A stretch of 64,000 nucleotides of DNA, from contig JACJZH010000003.1 in the NCBI GenBank assembly GCA_020635695.1, positions 1-64,000 of the forward strand, given 5' to 3'. This document shows positions 54,785 through 62,546 of the stretch, one piece after another. Source of the stretch: Flavobacteriales bacterium (GTDB lineage Bacteria > Bacteroidota > Bacteroidia > Flavobacteriales_F > PHOS-HE28). The notes under the pieces were generated by a model. The model saw only the letters and a program-made list of their open reading frames with translations. It did no database searches and was not told where the DNA came from. The position numbers and the translations under genes are program-made. Within the stretch, counting starts at the first letter, position 1; each line of letters starts with the position of its first letter.

Positions 54785-55585
54785 ATGTCGCGAGCATGGG
54801 GCCTGATCGTGCTGGCCGTCCTTTTCTCTGGCTGCGAGAAGGAGGAGGATGGGCCCCTGGACGTGGACACGGTCGTGGACCATGCCTATTTCATGCCCTC
54901 GTTCGCGCCGGTCGTCCCATGGCTCCTGGCATTGGACCCGGGTCCGGGACATTGGCCGGACGTGGGTGCGGTGGATTGCGCGGTCCTCGACAGCATTTCC
55001 GGGGACACGACCGACTTTCCCAACTCCGGGCCCGTTACGATGTACCTGCGCTATCCTCCCGGTGGCTGCATGGCGTTGGATGGAAGATCGCGCGAAGGCA
55101 CGCTGGTCGTCCGGCTCGACGAACGGACGACGGTCACTGACGGGGAGTTCACCATCACGTGTGAGGACCATCGCTTCGGTTCGCTTCGGGCCCGGTTCCG
55201 GTTGCACGGAACCACGCTGGACAGCACGCGCTGGGTGGTGATGCTTGACAGTAGTGCCTTGTTCTCCAGTGGGGCGTGGAGCCCCCGCTCGTCCGGCACC
55301 CTTGTCTATGAGCTTTCCGATAAAGGCCTTCCATCGGTCGCCGGAGATGAGGTGTTCACCCTGGAGCACGACCTGCTCGGGTCCGACCGGATGGGACGGT
55401 CGTTCCATGCCTTCACGGTGCAGCCATTGGGCCTTCTTTCGGGCTGTGGCTGGCTTGACAGTGGGCTGGAGCGGATCGAGCCCGACCAGTTGTCGTCCAG
55501 AGACCTGGACCATGGCAGCGGCGCCTGTGATGGGCAGGCCACCATCCTGGTCGAAGGCCAGGAAATTGGGTTGACAATTCCGTGA
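54785..55585 (+). CDS. Hypothetical lipoprotein
   Basis: A 266-residue protein with a short lipoprotein signal (AWGLIVLAVLFSGCEKEED). The mature part is acidic and contains scattered cysteines (DCAVLD, GGCMALD, ITCEDH, SGCGWLD, GACDGQ). No family is recognised. It is divergent from the methyltransferase, with a TAATTTCG -7-like box close to its start. Confidence 0.65.
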   Translation: MSRAWGLIVLAVLFSGCEKEEDGPLDVDTVVDHAYFMPSFAPVVPWLLALDPGPGHWPDVGAVDCAVLDSISGDTTDFPNSGPVTMYLRYPPGGCMALDGRSREGTLVVRLDERTTVTDGEFTITCEDHRFGSLRARFRLHGTTLDSTRWVVMLDSSALFSSGAWSPRSSGTLVYELSDKGLPSVAGDEVFTLEHDLLGSDRMGRSFHAFTVQPLGLLSGCGWLDSGLERIEPDQLSSRDLDHGSGACDGQATILVEGQEIGLTIP

Positions 55586-55657
55586 ATAACTATGGCCACA
55601 CCCCGGGCGGTGACCCGGGAAAGCGACATTCCTTGCGCTATCCTGAGATCGTCGGGC

Positions 55658-56215
55658 ATGCTTGACCGTATCCATGTTCTCTATGAGGAGCTCGAGCAAC
55701 AGCGGATCATGCTGTCCTTCAAGGGCGAGCTCAGTCCGGAACTGATCACGGCGCTGCTCGGGTTGGTGGAGCGGAAGCTGGAGGCCCTGGAGGAGGATGT
55801 CCGACTGAGAAAACGGCTGTTCAACGTGGTGATGGAGTGCCTTCAGAACCTGTACCACCACAATGCCCGGATACGTACCGGTGCGTCAGGTCCGGAGCGG
55901 ACGGAAGAGCCCCAGGGGGTCGTCATGATCGGCCATCACGACCGGGGGTATTCCGTGCTCACGGGGAACTTCATGGCAGGCGACCAGGTGGAGCGCTTCC
56001 GTTCCCACCTGGACCGCATCAATGCCATGGACGACGAAGGCCTCAGGGACCTCTACAAGTCCATCCTGGCGGATGGCAGGTTCTCCGAGGCCGGCGGAGG
56101 TGGTCTGGGGATGATCGACATCGCCCGGAAAAGCAAAAGCAAGCTGGAGTATGGGTTCGTGCCCTACGATGCGGACAACGCCTTCTTCAGCCTCAACGTG
56201 AACGTAGGGAACTAG
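55658..56215 (+). CDS. siaB: SiaB-family protein kinase (DUF6272)
   Basis: A 185-residue protein with a GHKL-like kinase fold: FNVVMECLQNLYHHNAR (N box) and GGGGLGMIDIARKSKSKLEYGF (G box region). It matches SiaB/DUF6272 proteins. In Pseudomonas, SiaB phosphorylates SiaC on a Thr. The next gene, 12 bases downstream, is a SiaC-like protein, so the pair is conserved. The ATG at 55658 follows the upstream gene by 72 bases. Confidence 0.88.
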   Translation: MLDRIHVLYEELEQQRIMLSFKGELSPELITALLGLVERKLEALEEDVRLRKRLFNVVMECLQNLYHHNARIRTGASGPERTEEPQGVVMIGHHDRGYSVLTGNFMAGDQVERFRSHLDRINAMDDEGLRDLYKSILADGRFSEAGGGGLGMIDIARKSKSKLEYGFVPYDADNAFFSLNVNVGN

Positions 56216-56227
56216 TCAGCGATCATC

Positions 56228-56617
56228 ATGCACGCGTTACTCCTCGAAGGATCCCCCAAGACACCATCGGTCCGGTTCGACCCGGAGAACGGATCACTGG
56301 AGCTCCGAGGACGTTCCATCCCGGAGAATTCGATCGACTTCTACAAACCGCTCACGGATTGGCTGGACGAATACGCACGATCGCCCCGGCCTCGCACTTC
56401 GCTTCACGTTCAGCTCGAGTATTTCAACACGAGCTCGTCCAAGTGCATCCTCGACCTCTTCAAGCGCCTGGAGGCCCTGCGGGCCATGGGCAATGAAGTG
56501 GAGGTGCTCTGGCACTATGAGGCCGATGATGAGGACATGCTGGAGGCCGGTGAGGATTACCAGGCGATCATCAATGTACCGTTCCGGATGATCGAGATCG
56601 AGGAGGTCGACGACTGA
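56228..56617 (+). CDS. siaC: SiaC-family protein (DUF1987)
   Basis: A 129-residue protein of the DUF1987/SiaC family. It has TPSVRFDPENGSLELRGRSIPEN, the central LEYFNTSSSKCILDLFKRLE and a C-terminal acidic stretch. The FNTSS segment holds the Thr that SiaB phosphorylates in Pseudomonas. SiaC normally controls a diguanylate cyclase (SiaD), and a phosphatase (SiaA) reverses the phosphorylation; neither gene is adjacent here. Confidence 0.88.
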   Translation: MHALLLEGSPKTPSVRFDPENGSLELRGRSIPENSIDFYKPLTDWLDEYARSPRPRTSLHVQLEYFNTSSSKCILDLFKRLEALRAMGNEVEVLWHYEADDEDMLEAGEDYQAIINVPFRMIEIEEVDD

Positions 56618-56632
56618 CCTCCACGGGGCGCT

Positions 56633-59600
56633 TCAATGCCTCGACCGGACGAGCTGTCGAAGCGCTCTTCCCGCCCTCGGGAAAAGGTCCAACCACAGCA
56701 GGACCATGAAGAGCAGGGTCATGCTCCACAGGACCAGGGTGTTCGCGTAGAGGGTCGGGACCCGTTCGCCTGCCAGCCACTTGAACGGCGCGTAGAAGTG
56801 TGCTCCGAGCAGTGACCTGTCCACGGGGTCCGAGTAGATCGGGTCGCTCTTTCGCACCAGCTCATCGTTCACCCGGACGATCATGGTCAGGTCGTTCTTG
56901 TTCGTCACGAACTCCGCGAGGCTTTCGTTCCGTTGGGCGTCCATGAGGGTGAAGTAGGCCCGTTTCAGGGCCGGGGTCGCCGTGAGCGACTGCACCCTAT
57001 CTTCCTTGGCCCGTTCGGCGCTCCGATAGATGCTCCTGTAGTGCTGGACGAGGAGGTCCAGGGAGGCATCCACTTCGCGCAACACCTCCAGGTCCACACT
57101 GCCAGGGTCCTTCAGGGAGGAGATGGGCGGATCGAACCCCTCGATGCGTTCGGCCTCCCGCTCGAGCTCCGCGTGAAGCAAGGCCAGATCGGCCGCAGGC
57201 GGTGATGCCCCGCTCTCGAGTCCCTGCCGGATGCCTGAGACCACGTTGCGCAGCTCCCGGAGCCACAGGTCCTTGCGCCAATTGGCCGTTCGCATGCGCT
57301 GGTCCTCCTCATAGAACTGCCGCTCATAGGCGTTCTCCATGAACTGGGTGACGGCGAGTCCTTCATAGGCCCATCGAGAGGCCATGATGTTGCCGATCCA
57401 AGGGACCGACCGCTCCGAGGCGAACCAGGGGTGAAGCTTGTCAAACCGCACGATGATCCCGCTGAACAACAGCTGCGGGATGATGAGCACGGGAATGACG
57501 ATGTAGATGACCTTGGCGGAATTGAAGCTCGCGCTCACGTTCAAGCCAAGTACGTTGGCGAAACAGGCCGTGCTGAAGAGGAGCAGCCAGTAGGGCAGCA
57601 GCATGCCCTGGATGCCGAGCACGGCATTCCCGATCAGCACGAAGAACAGCGTCTGGACGGCCGAGATCAGGAACATGATGCCCACCTTGGAGGCCAGATA
57701 GCCGCCCCAGCTGAGGTCCAGGAACTTCTCGCGCTGAAGGATCTTCCTGTCGCGGATGATCTCTTCGGCGGCCACGGTCAGTCCCAGGAAAAGGGCCACG
57801 ATCACGGCAATGAACAGGTACTGGGGCACATTGTCGTTCTCCCGGAACACATAGTCGCCCTCCTGGCCCAGGTACCGGAGGAAGAAGGCCATCACAAGGG
57901 CCAGCACCGGAGCCTCCAGAAGGTTGACCAGGACATACTGCCGGTTGGCCAGTTTGGCCAGGGCATCGCGCCTGAAGTACACCTCCAACTGCCGGAACAG
58001 GCCAGGTGGCCGGAACGTGCTTCCAGGCACATCGCCCGCACCCTCCTGGTCATGCTCTTCTGCCGCCATCCTGGCCCGATAGACCTCGTTCCAGGCCTCG
58101 GGACTGATCCTGCGCTGGTCGGTCTCATTCCCGTACTCATCGACCAGCTTGGCCTCCAGGATGTTGAAGATCTGCTCAGGGTTCACATTGCCGCACGCCG
58201 AACACTGACCGGCCTGGGCCGCCACCTGACCGGTGACCTGCTTGAAATAGACCACCGCCTCCACGGGATCGCCGTAGTAGACCGGATGGCCCTCCTGGTC
58301 CATGAGCAGGAGCCGGTCGAACATCTTGAAGATGTCGGAGGAAGGCTGATGGATCACCACGAAGACGAGCCGGCCCTTGAGCGCCAGTTCCCTGAGCAGG
58401 TCCATGATGTTCTCCGAATCCCGGCTCGATAGGCCGGAGGTCGGTTCGTCCACGAACAGCACACTGGGTTCGCGGATCAGTTCCAACGCGATGTTGAGCC
58501 TTTTCCGCTGTCCACCGCTGATCGTCTTCTCCAACGCACTGCCGACCTTCAGGTCCTTGGTCTCGTACAGGCCCAGGCTCTGGAGCATCCGCAGGACACG
58601 CTCGGTGATCGCCTCGTCATCCTGGTCCCCGAAGCAGAGCTTGGCATTGTAGAACAGGTTCTGAAAGACCGTGAGCTCCTCGATCAGCAGGTCATCCTGG
58701 CTGACATGGCCTATGACACCGCGGACCCGATCGGCCTCAGCGTGGACATCGATCCCGTTGATGGTGACCCGCCCCTTGCTCGGACGCAGGTTCCCGTTCA
58801 GGACGTTCAGCAGCGTGCTCTTCCCCGATCCACTGCCGCCCATGATGCCGATGAGCTTTCCCGAGGTCTCGCGCAGCCTGAGCTCGTGCAGCCCTTTCGT
58901 CCCGTTGGGGAAGGCGTACTCGATCCCGTCCGCCTGGAACGTGATCGAACTCCGGCCCTTGCGCTTCAGAAAGCTCCCGAGTATGTCGCTGTAGTAGATG
59001 GGCGCGCCATGGGGAGGTCGAAGGGACGAGCCATTGGTCAGCACGTGATGCCTGTCCCCCGCCACCCGCTGTCCGTTCAGGAAGATCTCGTCCGGTCCGA
59101 AATAGCGCATCACGTACATCCCCACGGACGGGACGTGCAACACCTGGAGCTCCCCACGGATGCCATGATGGTGCAGGTGATGGGCCCGACCGAGCGTTCG
59201 GCCTTCCTGTGCATCCACATAGAGGAGGTGCTCGGAGTCCTCTCGTTCTCCTCCATTCCCACGGACAAAGGCCAGGCACCTGGCGAATTCCTCCTGCGGA
59301 ATGTTGAACGTGTCCGCCACCGTGGTGACGAACTCCAGGTCAAGCTCGCTCGCTTCCCGTTCCGCGTGGACGAACTCGATCAAGTGAACGAGGACGATGT
59401 ACCGCTGACGGTGCGTGAGTTCCTCGTTCACCTGCATGCAGATGCGCAGCACCTTCACGGAACGGAGCGCCGTTCGCTTGCGGCCACTCCGAGCATCGCG
59501 CTCGTCGGCCGTCAGGAGGGCATCGAAGCGGGCCAGGTGGTACCTGGCCAGGTCGGCGGGGAACTGCTGGAGCAGGAACCGCTCGACAATGGTGCGTCGC

Positions 59601-59686
59601 TCCGTGGCCGCAGCGGCATCACCACCATCGGCCTTCGCCAGAATGGCGAACAGCTGCAACAGCGCGTTGAGGATCTTCTCGCTCAT
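56633..59686 (-). CDS. ABCG-type transporter with TerB-like and FHA-like N terminus
   Basis: A 1017-residue fusion. Residues 1-145 resemble a TerB domain (helical, with FVTTVADTFNIPQEEF). About 155-250 has the strand pattern of an FHA domain (RTLGRAHHLHHHGIRGEL, YFGPDEIFLNGQRV). About 260-480 is an ABC ATPase with Walker A GGSGSGKST, signature ISGGQRKRLNIALELI and Walker B VLFVDEPTSGLSSRD. A four-Cys-like patch near 525 (CSACG) precedes an ABC2-type membrane domain of about six helices interrupted by a large loop. The layout is ABCG-like, with FHA and TerB input domains that suggest control by phosphorylated partners. Confidence 0.85.
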   Translation of the reverse strand: MSEKILNALLQLFAILAKADGGDAAAATERRTIVERFLLQQFPADLARYHLARFDALLTADERDARSGRKRTALRSVKVLRICMQVNEELTHRQRYIVLVHLIEFVHAEREASELDLEFVTTVADTFNIPQEEFARCLAFVRGNGGEREDSEHLLYVDAQEGRTLGRAHHLHHHGIRGELQVLHVPSVGMYVMRYFGPDEIFLNGQRVAGDRHHVLTNGSSLRPPHGAPIYYSDILGSFLKRKGRSSITFQADGIEYAFPNGTKGLHELRLRETSGKLIGIMGGSGSGKSTLLNVLNGNLRPSKGRVTINGIDVHAEADRVRGVIGHVSQDDLLIEELTVFQNLFYNAKLCFGDQDDEAITERVLRMLQSLGLYETKDLKVGSALEKTISGGQRKRLNIALELIREPSVLFVDEPTSGLSSRDSENIMDLLRELALKGRLVFVVIHQPSSDIFKMFDRLLLMDQEGHPVYYGDPVEAVVYFKQVTGQVAAQAGQCSACGNVNPEQIFNILEAKLVDEYGNETDQRRISPEAWNEVYRARMAAEEHDQEGAGDVPGSTFRPPGLFRQLEVYFRRDALAKLANRQYVLVNLLEAPVLALVMAFFLRYLGQEGDYVFRENDNVPQYLFIAVIVALFLGLTVAAEEIIRDRKILQREKFLDLSWGGYLASKVGIMFLISAVQTLFFVLIGNAVLGIQGMLLPYWLLLFSTACFANVLGLNVSASFNSAKVIYIVIPVLIIPQLLFSGIIVRFDKLHPWFASERSVPWIGNIMASRWAYEGLAVTQFMENAYERQFYEEDQRMRTANWRKDLWLRELRNVVSGIRQGLESGASPPAADLALLHAELEREAERIEGFDPPISSLKDPGSVDLEVLREVDASLDLLVQHYRSIYRSAERAKEDRVQSLTATPALKRAYFTLMDAQRNESLAEFVTNKNDLTMIVRVNDELVRKSDPIYSDPVDRSLLGAHFYAPFKWLAGERVPTLYANTLVLWSMTLLFMVLLWLDLFPRAGRALRQLVRSRH

Positions 59687-59708
59687 GGACCTTCCCTGCC
59701 CGGAAAAA

Positions 59709-59736
59709 GAACACCCCTCATACGTGAGGGGCGTTC
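59709..59736 (-). terminator. Terminator after the small secreted protein gene
   Basis: GAACACCCCTCA and TGAGGGGCGTTC pair around TACG, with one mismatch. On the minus strand it follows the end of the 59762-60187 gene and precedes the start of the ABC gene. Confidence 0.6.
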
Positions 59737-59761
59737 CAAGGTTCCGGGGTCCGGGGAGGTC

Positions 59762-60187
59762 CTAGCGCTTGAACCCGATCAAGAGCACGGCACACCCACT
59801 TCCCACCTTGGAGTTGTCGAGATGGCCCTCGATGGTCACGTCCAAGGTATTGGTCACGGCCAGGTCCCAATAGGGGTCGTTGTCGTGGTCCTCATTGGTG
59901 AACAGGAGGTTCCGTTCCTTGTCGTACACCGAGAAGATCAAGGCACCGTCCGTGGCCCCCGTGCAGGCGGCCACCCGATAGGTGGTGCCACCGTACAGGG
60001 TCAGCTCGAACTCGGCCGTCTCGTCCTCGTTCAACAGCGCCCGGTAGAACTGGCCATCCGGGATGTAGGAGGCCGTCACATGCTGTTCACAGCGATCGGC
60101 GATCTCTCCGCAGATGTCCTGTGCCAGAAGGGTGTTCGAGAAGACCATGATGGCCAACCCGGAGAGCAGGAGGAAGGAGCGCTTCAT
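59762..60187 (-). CDS. Small secreted protein
   Basis: A 141-residue exported protein with signal KRSFLLLSGLAIMVFSNTLLAQ and a beta-rich mature part (FELTLYGGTTYRVAACTG, LIFSVYDKERNLLFTNEDHDNDPYWDLAVT). The pattern resembles the C-terminal carbohydrate- or pre-peptidase-like domains of secreted proteins. It starts four bases after the preceding minus-strand lipoprotein ends, so they form a pair. Confidence 0.7.
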   Translation of the reverse strand: MKRSFLLLSGLAIMVFSNTLLAQDICGEIADRCEQHVTASYIPDGQFYRALLNEDETAEFELTLYGGTTYRVAACTGATDGALIFSVYDKERNLLFTNEDHDNDPYWDLAVTNTLDVTIEGHLDNSKVGSGCAVLLIGFKR

Positions 60188-60191
60188 GGGA

Positions 60192-61088
60192 TCAGGCGTT
60201 GATCTGAGCACGCAGGTCGTTCACGGCTTCCGTGATGGCCTGCAGCTGGTCATCGGTCAGGTCGACCGTGGTGACACTGTTGATGTAAGTGGTACGGGCC
60301 TTGGTGTCGGTCACGGGTTCCTGGAAGGTGTACTCCATGCCGACATCCCCGTAGAGCATCTGCAGGCGCCGCAGCCCAGGCAGCAAGGGCGAATCGGCCG
60401 CATGGTCCTCCAGGAGCCCGACCACGCTCTCCAGGCCCTTGCCCTGCTGGGCGATCCTGTCGCGAATGGCCTTGGCCGAAGCGGCTTGCGGATCGTTCAC
60501 CGTCAGGTAGAGCACTTCCAGCCATCCTCCGGCCAGCACCAGGGCGCTCACGTCCTCGCGCTGGTCCTGTTCCAGGTACTCATCCGCGGCGCGGAAGGCC
60601 ATTCCCGAAAGACGCAGCAGGCTGTCCGAGCTGGACAGGTTGTCGCGGAACCGCTCCACGATCGTGGTCTCGAACGCATGGGTCAATTGGAGCTCCGCCC
60701 CCAGGCGCTCGATGGCCTTCATCGTGCTCAGGGCGTGCTGTCCATCATCGAAGAGGACGGCATAGCCCAGGTCGGCGCCGAGCGCGCCCATGACCAACGC
60801 GCGGGCCTCCTTGCTGGTGGCGGCATCGGCTGAGGCCAGGTCCAGTGTCCTTGAACGGTCATAGGCTGCTCCGGCATCCTTCAGGGCCATGGCCGTGCTT
60901 ACCGGAGAGGGTACGGCGAACAACCTGCCACCCACTTTCACCACCCCGCTCTCACCCTGCTGCTGCGAGGAGGACAAGGTGTCGGTGTCCGGGGTCTGTT
61001 CGCCTCCTTCCGGTGCACCTCCACAGGCATGCAGGAACGCGCCAAAGAGCAACGGCAGGAGAGATCTCGATGATAGACGCTGGAACAT
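60192..61088 (-). CDS. Hypothetical lipoprotein
   Basis: A 298-residue protein. The signal ends FGAFLHACGGAPEGG, a lipobox. The mature region is helical and acidic (for example VVGLLEDHAADSPLLPGLRRLQMLYGDVG). It ends in a helix with DLTDDQLQAITEAVNDLRAQI. I recognise no family. A TACCTTCG -7-like box lies about 27 bases upstream of the ATG. Its neighbour downstream is a small secreted protein. Confidence 0.65.
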   Translation of the reverse strand: MFQRLSSRSLLPLLFGAFLHACGGAPEGGEQTPDTDTLSSSQQQGESGVVKVGGRLFAVPSPVSTAMALKDAGAAYDRSRTLDLASADAATSKEARALVMGALGADLGYAVLFDDGQHALSTMKAIERLGAELQLTHAFETTIVERFRDNLSSSDSLLRLSGMAFRAADEYLEQDQREDVSALVLAGGWLEVLYLTVNDPQAASAKAIRDRIAQQGKGLESVVGLLEDHAADSPLLPGLRRLQMLYGDVGMEYTFQEPVTDTKARTTYINSVTTVDLTDDQLQAITEAVNDLRAQINA

Positions 61089-61192
61089 GTCGGGTCCGAT
61101 CGGTTCGGCCACGAAGGTAGGCCCGCCCCTTCCCGGGGCCGGAAGAGCGGGAATGCACTTTTCAACAGGAATACCGTGGAAGCAACCCTCCG

Positions 61193-62452
61193 TCACGCCT
61201 GAGCCCGACGACGATGACCCTGCAGGGCGTACCATCCGATGAACAGGTAACAGGGCACCAGGATCCAGTAGGCCTGTTGGTTGCCCACCGCGTCCATGTC
61301 CGCCAGGGCCCCGTACACGAGCGGCATCACCGCACCACCTGCGATGGCCATGATCAGCAGCGCCGAGCCCACCTTGGTCAGGGATCCGAGACCGTCGATG
61401 GCCAGGGGCCAGATGGCCGGCCACATCAGGGCGTTGGCCAGTCCGAGCAGCGCGATCGCGGTCACCGAGGCTTCGCCATCGAGCAGCAAGGCCGCACCCG
61501 TGAACAGCACACCGGCCACCGCCGACCAGGCAAGAGCACGTGCCTGATCGATCCACCGTGGAATGGCGATGATGCCGAGGAAGTAACCGATCACCATGGC
61601 CGCCAGGGTGTAGCTCGTCAGATGCTTGGCCTCGGAGAGAGGCATGCCCTGAGTCTGGGCGAAGCGGCCGATCGTATCCCCGGCGATCACTTCCGCACCC
61701 ACGTACAGAAAGAGCGCCACCACACCCAGCACCAGCTGCGGATGACGCAGTACAGCGCCACCTCCCTGCAGCTCCTTCGATGGCTGCGCCCCTTCAGCCT
61801 CCAGCTCCGGCAGGGCGCTGAAGCGCACCAGTACGGCGAGCCCCACCAAGGCGACCGCCATGAGGGCATAGGGCTTCACCACCCGCCCGGCCAGCTCATC
61901 GAGCGTGACGCTCCGTTCCAAGCCCTGAAGCACCTCGAGCTTCGCCTCCAACTGGTCGGCATCGTGAAGCACCACGGCGCCCAGCACGATGGGTGCCAGA
62001 ACGCCGGCGACCTTGTTGCACACCCCCATGATGCTGATGCGCTTCGCCGCGCTTTCCATCGGACCCAGGATGGTGACGTAGGGATTCGCCGCGGTCTGCA
62101 ACAGCGAGAGCCCGGTGCCGATCACGAACAGGCCGGACAGGAACAAGCCGTAGGTGCGTTGCTGCGCAGCAGGGATGAAGAGCAGTGCCCCGGCCGCCAT
62201 CACCAGCAGGCCCAGCATCATGCCGCCACGAAAGCCCGTGCGCCGCAGCACCCAGGCGGAAGGCAGGGCCATCACGAAGTACGAGATGTAGAACGCGAAG
62301 GCCACCAGATTGGCCTGCAGGTCGCCCTCCAGCTCGCAGGCGATCTTCAGGTAGGGGATCAGCGTGCCGTTCAGCCAGGTGACGAAGCCGAACACGAAAT
62401 AGAACACGCCCAGGATCAGGAGCGGTATCAGGTGGCCGCGAGCGTTCGCCAT
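61193..62452 (-). CDS. Sugar MFS transporter (FucP/GluP type)
   Basis: A 419-residue 12-helix transporter of the FucP-like sugar:H+ symporter family: VFYFVFGFVTWLNGTLIPYLK, FYISYFVMALPSAWVLRRTGFRGGM, LSLLQTAANPYVTILGP and SIMGVCNKVAGVLAPI. Members of this type import fucose, glucose/galactose or related sugars. The length and helix pattern are complete. It is followed on the minus strand by the lipoprotein gene after a gap of 104 bases. Confidence 0.9.
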   Translation of the reverse strand: MANARGHLIPLLILGVFYFVFGFVTWLNGTLIPYLKIACELEGDLQANLVAFAFYISYFVMALPSAWVLRRTGFRGGMMLGLLVMAAGALLFIPAAQQRTYGLFLSGLFVIGTGLSLLQTAANPYVTILGPMESAAKRISIMGVCNKVAGVLAPIVLGAVVLHDADQLEAKLEVLQGLERSVTLDELAGRVVKPYALMAVALVGLAVLVRFSALPELEAEGAQPSKELQGGGAVLRHPQLVLGVVALFLYVGAEVIAGDTIGRFAQTQGMPLSEAKHLTSYTLAAMVIGYFLGIIAIPRWIDQARALAWSAVAGVLFTGAALLLDGEASVTAIALLGLANALMWPAIWPLAIDGLGSLTKVGSALLIMAIAGGAVMPLVYGALADMDAVGNQQAYWILVPCYLFIGWYALQGHRRRAQA

Positions 62453-62546
62453 CAGGTGCGGGGGATCTGGCGGTGAAACTATCCGCAGGGCACCGCACGG
62501 ACGACCGACCGACGGTCGCTCGCTCCACAGGCCGATGTGGACGGAC

